Assembly: GCA_958450365.1 (NCBI GenBank)
Contig: CAUEEP010000937.1
Coordinates: 62,001-126,000 of the forward strand
Direction of reading: 5' to 3'
Length of the DNA stretch: 64,000 bases
Source: Mesorhabditis belari
Taxonomy: Eukaryota; Nematoda; Chromadorea; Rhabditida; Rhabditidae
In this document: positions 56,507 to 64,000 of the stretch, one piece after another
Numbering within the stretch: position 1 is the first letter of the stretch
How the letters are laid out: each line of letters starts with the position of its first letter
Made by a program: the position numbers and the translations under genes
The notes under the pieces: model-generated
Seen by the model: the letters and a program-made list of their open reading frames with translations, nothing else
The model's database searches: none
What the model was told of the DNA's origin: nothing

Positions 56507-56580
56507 AGACCGAATAGCTCAGTGGTAGGAGCTCAGCGACCGGTAAGTGGAGGCTCGAGGGTTCAATCCCATCTTCGGCT
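56507..56580 (+). repeat. tRNA-like sequence, best D arm of family B
   Basis: ACCGAATAGCTCAGTGGTAG gives a paired D stem (GCTC/GAGC), GGGTTCAATCCC a T arm with one mismatch and CCGAA/TTCGG a near-paired acceptor, but the anticodon stem does not form. Probably a pseudogene. Confidence 0.55.
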
Positions 56581-57061
56581 TTTTTTCCCCTCTTTTGAGA
56601 CTGAGACTTTACAAGGAGAACAAAAAACTTTCTTATTACAAAGTACGAAGATTTAAAGATGTACAAAGTACAAAGATTTTCCAATGAACTCTTTGATCAT
56701 TGAATTGTTCTATTTATTACTTTCCTCAAAAAGATTCCCTTATTGGTGACCGTCCTTTCAATTCTCTTGTTTCCACTTGACTTTTCCGATTTCTAGTGTT
56801 CTTTATGCTGAATCTTGTAAACGTACGCTTTCTGGCGCAATGGATTCGTCTTTGCAATCGTTTTTCAAATGTCAAATGGCTTAAATGGCTTCTAGTTTGC
56901 TTAAATGGCTTAATGATGACTAAATCCGATCCTCCTAAAGTTCTTTGACGAGAAATAGCGCACTAAATAAGGCGCACTTAAATGGCGCGAAAAGATTTGT
57001 CGAAGATCTTGGCATCACCTTTCACGGATTTCAAAAACACTGTTGTCTCGCAGAAAGAAAA

Positions 57062-57146
57062 TCCTGGAGTCGGGTCGAGACTAGCGAGGAGTCGGCCAAT
57101 CAGCTCAGGCTCCTAACCACTCGGCTAATCGGCTACATCGCTGCCC
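57062..57146 (-). repeat. tRNA-derived sequence, family B-like
   Basis: Minus strand TAGCCGATTAGCCGAGTGG then a degenerate B box (GTCTCGACCC). Confidence 0.45.
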
Positions 57147-57165
57147 GCCTGTAAAAGTCCCCTTT

Positions 57166-58000
57166 AAATGCTAATTAAGCCAATAAACTCATCAAAATTC
57201 ATCAAAAATCATCAAAAATCATCAAAACTCACCAATTTTCACTCAAATTTCCCTATTTTAAGCAAATTTTCTCTAAAAAAAAAGCCTTTTCGCATTGTTT
57301 CAAGTCTAGAAAACGTTTGTATAGGGTTTTTTTGTATAGAAATTGATTTATTTAAAGGGATAAACAATAAAAAAAGCATAGTTAAGCCATATAGATGAAG
57401 AAAAGACGAGAAGAAGAAAATCTAGAGAAAATCTAGCCAGCGGGATTGAACCCTTGACCTTTTGACTAAGATAAACGACTCTTAGCCAGTCGGCCATCGA
57501 GCTAATTGATTTATGTTTAATTTGATGATCAAGTTCCATAAATCAATCCAAATCAATAAACAAAAATGAAAAATTGCAGATTCAGTGGCACTAGCGGGGG
57601 TCGAACCAGGATCTTGTGGTTTGTAGACAAGACCCCTACCGACTGCGCCACGATGACAATGAAACCCGTTGAGAAAACTAGACTTAAAAACCTGTTGACG
57701 TTGCTTTTGTCCGCTGCTTTAGTCAACGTGATCAATAAAAGCTCGCTTTTTTTGTCAGCGATTGCTTATAGGCCGTGGCGCAGTCGGCAGGGGGCTTGTC
57801 TACAACCCGCAAGGTCCTGGTTCGACCCCCCTGACTGCCACTCAACTCAACTTTTTCATTTTTTATAGCATAACTATATTAGATTTTCGGCTGATAAGCA
57901 ACTGTACTAGATCCAATTGATTCAATTGATTCAATTGTTCCAATTAATGAACTAAAGCAGAAGATCGGTTTAAAACAACATTAACTGTAATTAGTTCACC
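57166..58000. repeat. Segmental duplication, copy 1 (~830 bp)
   Basis: Nearly identical to 61496-62330, direct orientation. Contains family B tRNA-like sequence at 57437-57508 (-) and two family A copies at 57582-57655 (-) and 57772-57841 (+). Confidence 0.9.
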
Positions 58001-58399
58001 TCGTTTCCCTCTAGCAAAGGAGGAAAATGAAATTTATAGCTCAAAATCGATCCAAATTTCTCACAGAAGCTTCTGTAAAGAATGTTGAGAATTCTCGCCG
58101 AAATTTCACGCTAATAAACGGCCATAAACGAGCTGTGATATCATAAAGGAAAGAGAAAAGGAAAGAGAAAAGGAATCAGAAAAGGAATATTCTTTTAAAT
58201 TCCTTCTTTTCTGATGACACATCACTTTTATCACTTGGAAATGATTGGAGAAAAAAGAAAGAGAAAAAAAAGACAAAAGAAAGACAAAAAAAAAAACGAC
58301 AAAAATTTAGGCCGAAAATTTTAGACGAAAATTTTCGTCAAAAAATTTTTGACGAAAAACTTTTTCATTCATTGAATATCTTTTTCTTTTTATGGACAA

Positions 58400-58870
58400 A
58401 TTCACGGAAACTAAGGGTTCGTTTTTCGGTTAGAAATCGAGATTTAGAATCGAGATCTAATAAAATTTCCAAGAGAATACGATCTTTGTCGGTTTCCCAT
58501 TGTCGGTTTCCAATAGCTTCTCCAATAGCTTCTCCCAGAGCTTCTCCAATAGCTTCTCCAATAGCTTCTCCAATAGCTTCTCCCAGAGCTTCTCCAATAG
58601 CTTCTCCCAGAGCCTCTCCCAGAGCTTCTCCAATAGCTTCTCCCAGAGCTTCTCCAATAGCTTCTCCAATAGCTTCTCCAAGAGCTTCTCCAATAGCTTC
58701 TCCAATAGCTTCTCCCAGAGCTTTTCCAATAGCTTCTCCCAGAGCCTCTCCCAGAGCTTCTCCAATAGCTTCTCCAATAGCTTCTCCAATAGCTTCTCCA
58801 ATAGCTTTTCACGGAAACTAAGGGTTCGTTTTTTCGTTAGAAAACGAGATTTTCTAACGAAATCTATCGA
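58400..58870. repeat. 12-bp minisatellite (CTTCTCCAATAG)n with flanking direct repeats
   Basis: About 25 copies of CTTCTCCAATAG / CTTCTCCCAGAG at 58505-58805. Direct repeats of about 80 bp flank it: CACGGAAACTAAGGGTTCG starts at 58404 and again at 58809, both followed by an AAGAGAATAC segment. Open in all frames because 12 is divisible by three; not coding. Confidence 0.9.
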
Positions 58871-59219
58871 TTTCTCAAGAGAATACAATTTTCAAAGTTT
58901 TCCAAAGAGCTTTCCCCTGAAGATTTTCTTTGATTGATTGATTTTGATTGATTTTGATTGATTCATTTGACTCATTTAATTCATTTGATTCATTCGATTC
59001 ATTTGATTCCTTTAATTCCTTTAATTCATTTGATTCATTTAACTCATTTAACCTTATTAAACAACTTATTTAAAGCAAAAATATTGATTTCTTGACCTTT
59101 TTACAACGATTTTTCTTCACTTTTTGAAAGAATTTTTTTTTTGGAAAAATCAATCGAGAAATCAATCAACAAAGCCTCAATTTGCATGCATTAAACGAAA
59201 GAAAATCGACAATATTTCA

Positions 59220-59490
59220 AGCTATTAAATGTCTTTCTAGCTTAAAAGCAATTCTTAGAAAAAAAAAATGAGAAAAATCAACTGATAAAAATATCGATTT
59301 TTTTCTATTTTACAATCGCCTTTTTCTCAGCATTGGTTGAGGCTAAAAAGATGTTTAATAGCTTAAAAGATTCCCTGATTTCTTGGCTTTAATTTGATAG
59401 TTAAATGAATGGAAACAAAGGTACTGGTGTCAAGTTATAAGCGTTTGTTTGGGAGCAGATTTCGAGACTACGCGACGCTCCTATAGCGGG
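59220..59490 (-). repeat. Inverted copy of the GTAGTCT dispersed repeat
   Basis: Complementary to the repeat at 2884-3080: GGAGCAGATTT, GACTACGCGACGCTCCTAT, ATTTGATAGTTAAATGAATG. Lies just upstream of the tropomyosin start. Confidence 0.8.
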
Positions 59491-59596
59491 GATTCTATAG
59501 CTTCTATAGCTTCTATAACGATAGGATTAGCGTATTTCAAGTAGTAGACATGATTAGGAGAGATTTAACAAAGAAATTTGTTAACTTTTAGGCACA

Positions 59597-62509
59597 ATGG
59601 ACGCTATCAAGAAGAAGATGCAAGCGATGAAGATCGAGAAGGTTTGGAGAAGAAAATTTGAGTGCATTTTGAGTCGCTTAAACGCACGCCATCTGATGCA
59701 ATGAATTCCTGATTTTCTCGCGAAATCAAAGCATTGTTACCAGAAAAATGGCAAATCCAGTGCACTAGAAGGCGTGCGTTTACGGGTGAGCACAAAGTAC
59801 ACGGGTTTTGTGCGTACTTTGTGCTCACTGGTAGACGCATGGCTTCTAGTGCACTGGATTCCTGATTTTCTCGTGAGATCAAGGGATTTCTGTGAAAAAA
59901 ATGGTGAGTTCAGTGCACTAGAAGGGATGGGTTTAAGCTTGAGCGCAAAGTACACCAGCATCGTCAAGTGCTTACATCTCGTGTACTTTGTGCTCACTTG
60001 TAAACGCACGTCTTCTGGTGCACTGGATTCCTGATTTTTTCATGAAATCGAGTGGGTTTCTGTGAAAAAATGGCGAATCCAGTGCACTAGAAGGGGTGGG
60101 TTTACCGGTGAGCACAAAGTACACCGGGATTGTGCGTACTTTGTGCTCAGTTGTAAACGCACGGCTTCTAGCGCATTGGATCCCTGATTTTCTCGTGAAA
60201 TCGAGTGGGTTTCTGTGAAAAAATGACGAATCTGGGGCACTAGAAGGCGTGCGTTTACCGGTGAGCACAAAGTACACCGGGATTGTGCGTACTTTGTGCT
60301 CACTTATAAACGCACGCCTTCTAGTGCTCTTGATTCCTGATTTTTTCGTGAAATCAAGGGATTTCTGTGAGAAAAATGGCGAATTCAGTGCACTAGAAGG
60401 GGTGGGTTTAAGGCTGAGCACAAAGTACACCGGGATTGTGCGTACTTTGTGCTCGCTTATAAACGCACGCCTTCTAGTCAAGCTGAGCATGTAAATATGT
60501 CTAAAATTGCGAATCCAGTGCACCAGAAGGGGTGCGTCAAAGCAGCTCAAAGTACAGGGTTTAGATAAGGAAATCTTTAGCCATTCAACAATTCACTTAT
60601 CCACCTATTGTAAACAATTAAAATTCAACAGTTCTTAGACACATTTTACACATAAATCTCTTTTCCTTCACGCAAATGATTCTCCTGAATGAAATGAAGC
60701 AATTTTATGTCGAAGAAACAAACGGGGAATTTCTTTTTTTTGTTTTTCTTAAAAAAAATTGAATCACTTTTGTTTATGTGGGGTGTCTGAGGGGGACATC
60801 TTTTCAGAAATTTCATTTAATTTTAGGGGAAAATCAAGGGAAATCGAGGAAAATAAGGAGAAATGTCATCTAGAACCATCTAGAGCCATCTAGGATCATT
60901 TAGAGTCATCTAGGATCATCTAGAGTCATCTAAAATCATCTAGGATCATCTAGAACCATCTAGAACCATCTAGAACCATCTAGAACCATCTAGAACCATC
61001 TAGAACCATCTAGAACCATCTAGAACCATCTAGAACCATCTAGAACCATCTAGGACCATCTAGAACCATCTAGAACCATCTAGAATCATTTCTAGGACAA
61101 CGCTCTCGATCGAGCCGACGCCGCCGAGGAGAAAGTGCGACAATGCTTGGATAAACTCGAGAGAGTTGAAGAGGTCTTTTCATCATTTCCTTCTTTAATA
61201 GGATACTCAATTAAATGGGGATACGGTAGAGATGAGTTTCTGGAAGGCTTTAGCTATCCAGAAAGCTTTAGCTAAGCATATTAGCTATCCAGAAGCTATC
61301 CAGAGATATTAGCTAAGCATATTAGCTATCCAGAAAGCTTTAGCGATCTCTAGCTATCGTAAAACCCTGAATCAACACTTTTTTGTCTAAAAAACTTCAG
61401 AAAACTTCAGAAAACTTTGTCCAAAGCACAATTTACTCATTGTTTCTCTAATTTTTGTTCAATTAAACCTTTAGAAACTCATTCTTTACAAGTTTAAATG
61501 CTAATAAAGCCAATAAACTCATCAAAATTCATCAAAAATCGACAAAAATCATCAAAACTCACCAATTTTCACTCAAATTCCACTATTTTAAGCAAATTTT
61601 CTCTAAAAAAAAAGCCTTTTCGCATTGTTTCAAGTCTAGAAAACGTTTGTATAGGGTTTTTTTGTATAGAAATTGATTTATTTAAAGGGATAAACAATAA
61701 AAAAAGCATAGTTAAGCCATATAGATGAAGAAAAGATGAAGAAGACGAAAATCTAGAGAAAATCTAGTCAGCGGGATTGAACCCTTGACCTTTTGACTAA
61801 GATAAACGACTCTTAGCCAGTCGGCCATCGAGCCATTAATTTGATGATCGAGTTCCATAAATCAATCCAAATCAATCAACAAAAAAATTAGAGATTCAGT
61901 GGGAGTCAGGTGGTTCGAACCAGGATCTTGTGGGTTGTAGACAAGCCCTCTAACGACTGCGCCATGATGACAGTGGAACGAGCCGAGAAAACTAGACTTA
62001 AAAACCCGTCGACGCCGCTTTTGTCCGCTGCTTTAGTCAACGTGATCAATAAAAGCTCGCTTTTTTTGTCAGGGGCTGGTTATAGGCCGTGGCGCAGTCG
62101 GCAGGGGGCTTGTCTACAACCCACAAGATCCTGGTTCGACCCCCTCACTGCCACTCAGCTCGACTTTTGCATTTTTTATAGCATAACGATAGATTAGATT
62201 TTCGGCTGATAGTCAACTATACTAGACCCAATTGATTCAATTGATTCAATTGTTCCAATTAATGAACTAAAGCAGAAGATCGGTTTAAAACAACATTAAC
62301 TGTAATGAGACCCAGTTCACCTCGTTTCCCACATTATAGTCGATTCATTTAGTTATAGGTTTTGATGAGAAATTAGAATATTTCAATTTCAGGAGCTCCG
62401 TGATACGCAGAAGAAAGTTGGACATGTCGAGCAAGAGTTGGAGAAATCCACTCAAGATCTTGAAGCCGCCGAAAATCTTCTCCAAGAGAAACAGAAGAAA
62501 GTCGAAGCG
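59597..62509 (+). CDS. lev-11: Tropomyosin, 5' exons (gene continues beyond the window)
   Basis: Coiled-coil actin-filament protein that regulates muscle contraction. Three exons in phase 0: 59597-59641, 61096-61173, 62393-62509; 80 residues. The start [15 protein letters not shown] and the next exon [16 protein letters not shown] match the highly conserved tropomyosin N terminus, with heptads throughout. The third exon ([19 protein letters not shown]) fits the residue 42-80 exon, which varies between isoforms. A TTTTAG acceptor ends five bases before the ATG, consistent with trans-splicing. The third exon ends in phase with GTTAGT, and the rest lies to the right of 64000. Introns are filled by a hairpin array, a TCTAGAACCA minisatellite, a segmental duplication and a 30-bp minisatellite. 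Confidence 0.95.
59690..60545. repeat. Tandem array of ~95-bp hairpins, period ~155 bp
   Basis: Five to six palindromes, each with GTGCACTAGAAGG, GTGCGTTTA..GGTGAGC and ACAAAGTACAC facing its complement, are separated by a spacer with TTCCTGATTTT and TGAAATC. Centres near 59808, 59965, 60130, 60280 and 60435. In tropomyosin intron 1. Open frames of up to 192 residues here are artefacts. Confidence 0.85.
60862..61088. repeat. 11-bp minisatellite (ACCATCTAGAA)n
   Basis: About 20 copies of ATCTAGAACC, with GATCATCTAG and GTCATCTAG variants at the left, ending 7 bases before tropomyosin exon 2. Confidence 0.9.
61250..61360. repeat. AGCTATCCAGAAAGCTTTAG repeats
   Basis: About four imperfect copies in tropomyosin intron 2. 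Confidence 0.75.
61496..62330. repeat. Segmental duplication, copy 2 (~830 bp)
   Basis: Direct near-identical copy of 57166-58000, inserted in tropomyosin intron 2. Contains family B (61769-61837, -) and family A (61903-61975, - ; 62084-62155, +) tRNA-like sequences. Differences are scattered substitutions and small indels. Confidence 0.9.
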
Positions 62510-62534
62510 GTTAGTGAAAAGTTGTATTAAGGCA

Positions 62535-63660
62535 ATGCTTTGATGCTTTTAAAGGCATTTGGATGTCTTCTAAAGGCATTTGGATGTCCTTAAAGATATT
62601 TGGATGCTTTTGAAAGGCATTTGGAAGCTTTTAAAGGCATTTGGATGCTTTTAAGGCAATTTGATGCTTTTTAAAGGCATTTGGAAGCTTTTAAAAGCAT
62701 TTGGATACTTTTAAAGGCTATCGGATGCTTTTGGATGCTCTTTAAAGGCATTTTTGGATGCTCTTAAAGGCATTTTGATGCTTTTAAAGGCATTTGGATG
62801 CATTGGATGCTCTTTAAAGGCATCTGGATGCCTGATGCTCTTTAAAGGCATTTGGATGCATTGGATGCTCTTAAAGGTATTTGGATGCTTTTTAAAGGCA
62901 TCTTGAAGCTTTTTAAAGGCATTTGGATGCATTGGATGCTCTTTAAAGGCATTTGGATGCATTGGATGCCTTTTAAAGGCATCTGGATGCTTTTTAAAGG
63001 CATTTGGATGCATCGGATGCTCTTTAAAGGCATTTGGATGCTTTGGATGCTCTTTAAAGGCATCTGGATGCCTTGGATGCTCTTTAAAGGCATCTGGATG
63101 CCTTGGATGCTCTTTAAAGGCATTTGGATGCATCGGATGCTCTTTAAAGGCATCTGGATGCCTTGGATGCTCTTTAAAGGCATCTGGATGCCTTGGATGC
63201 TCTTTAAAGGCATCTGGATGCCTTGGATGCCTTAAAGGCCTGGATGCCTTGGATGCTCTTTAAAGGCATCTGATGCCTTGGATGCCTTTAAAGGCCTGGA
63301 TGCCTTGGATGCCTTTAAAGGCATCTGGATCTCGGATGCTCTTTAAAGGCATTTGGATGCCTTGGATGCTCTTTAAAGGCATTTGGATGCTTTTGGATGT
63401 TCTTTAAAGGCCTCTGGATGCCTGGGATGCCTTTTAAAGGCATTTGGATGCATTGGATGCTTTTTAAAGTCATCTTGAAGCTTTTTAAAGGCATTTGGAT
63501 GCATTGGATGCCTTTTAAAGGCATCTTGAAGCTTTTAAAGGCTATTGGATGCCTTTTAAAGGCATTTGGATGTCCTTAAAGACATTTGGATGCTTTTAAA
63601 AGCAATTAGATGCTCTTTAAAGCCATTTAATGCATTGAATCCTTTTTAAACTCATTTTGG
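62535..63660. repeat. ~30-bp minisatellite (GGCATTTGGATGCATTGGATGCTCTTTAAA)n
   Basis: More than 30 imperfect units built from AAAGGCAT(T/C)TGGATGC and TTGGATGCTCTTT, in tropomyosin intron 3. Repeat-derived open frames on both strands are not genes. Confidence 0.95.
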
Positions 63661-64000
63661 TGCTTTTCAATGCTTTTTCCAATCAATGAGCCCTCTTTTT
63701 TCGGCTCTTTCCGGCTCTCCAATCGATCTTTCAGGTTTTTTTCAGATTCAAATCCACAAGCACTATACGAAAACTTTAAAAAAAACAAAGAACTAACAGG
63801 TACTTTTAGACGTTTATACTGGATTTTCGACTAAACTGCGCATTTTTGTAGAGTTTTTGGACGATTCTTTACCGTTATCTTTACCGTGCAAACGATTTTC
63901 GAGCCGCTCAAGTTTTTGAACATTTTAGATTAATTTTTGTTAATAACTTTTCATGAAATAAAGCGCTTCTGAAAGCTGATGTTCTAAGCTATCTAAAGCT
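63661..64000. other. Right edge, intronic
   Basis: Inside the continuing tropomyosin intron. AATAACTTTTCATG near 63940 echoes the repeat at the left edge of the window. No exon was found. Confidence 0.4.

Larger units (their letters stand above)
54320..57160. other. Intergenic region between Argonaute and tropomyosin genes, left part
   Basis: G-rich + strand (GGGGAGGAGG, GGGAGGGGG) at 54925-55110, GA-rich GGAGAGGAGAAGAG repeats at 55700-55800, and several tRNA-derived sequences. No exon with domain or splice support was found. Confidence 0.6.

Noticed and set aside
56507..56580. Functional tRNA gene
   Set aside because: D stem pairs but the anticodon stem does not and other arms have mismatches; treated as a tRNA-derived repeat.
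58372..58937. Ser/Ala/Pro- and Leu/Glu/Lys-repeat open frames on both strands
   Set aside because: 12-bp minisatellite divisible by three; no start context or splice sites.
59972..60550. Minus-strand open frame of 192 residues
   Set aside because: Hairpin array in tropomyosin intron 1; the repeats keep the frame open.
62711..63235. His/Pro/Lys and Gln/Met/Leu repeat open frames
   Set aside because: Tropomyosin intron 3 minisatellite.

Overview
The window is eukaryotic, AT-rich, and almost certainly from a nematode. Genes are cut by many introns of about 45-60 bases with a TTT(C/T)AG 3' splice site. Several start codons sit 1-31 bases downstream of an isolated 3'-splice-site motif, as expected for spliced-leader trans-splicing. 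The gene set includes a ZP cuticlin, a WAGO-like Argonaute, a LEV-11-type tropomyosin and a UNC-14/RUSC-like RUN-SH3 protein. No prokaryotic features, CRISPR arrays or rRNA were seen. All gene models were built by hand from splice signals and reading-frame continuity, and every exon junction was checked for phase.

Layout. 535-4965 (+): 3' part of a RUN + SH3 protein. 5814-10063 (-): CTU2, the tRNA thiolation subunit, with a complete seven-exon DM9-like gene (7014-8685, +) lying inside its largest intron. 10715-15215 (-): TatD-family nuclease with two MITEs in one intron. 16098-17398 (-): 2-Cys peroxiredoxin, probably mitochondrial. 17983-21542 (-): an unrecognised 549-residue protein. 21757-27000: a gene-poor block of satellites and simple repeats (10-bp satellite, 22-bp and 12-bp minisatellites, a 1-kb pyrimidine tract). 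27093-28187: a decayed mariner element. 28844-34020 (+): cuticlin-like ZP protein with a minisatellite in most long introns. 34021-37730: repeats and foldback elements. 37734-39657 (+): RNA polymerase subunit RPB8. 39863-44384 (+): ZNF280/POGZ-like C2H2 protein, spaced from rpb-8 like an operon partner, with a Ginger-like DNA transposon in its first intron. 44817-49431 (-): tail-anchored protein of unknown function, 5' end not resolved, with several foldback elements in its introns. 50291-54285 (+): Argonaute with a degenerate catalytic triad. 54320-59590: repeats and tRNA-derived sequences. 59597-62509 (+): first three exons of tropomyosin; the gene runs off the right edge.

The genes are mostly housekeeping or structural: tRNA modification, transcription, redox defence, cuticle, muscle and small-RNA silencing. 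The four minus-strand genes between 5.8 and 21.5 kb are co-oriented, and rpb-8 plus the zinc-finger gene look like a classical nematode operon.

The most unusual material is the transposon and foldback content: a Ginger-like element with TGTCG termini and a TATA target duplication, a 1-kb perfect-ended foldback, tandem hairpins in the tropomyosin intron, three tRNA-derived (SINE-like) families, and a 23-bp perfect hairpin built from the last codons of the Argonaute gene. Long open frames inside minisatellites were treated as artefacts.
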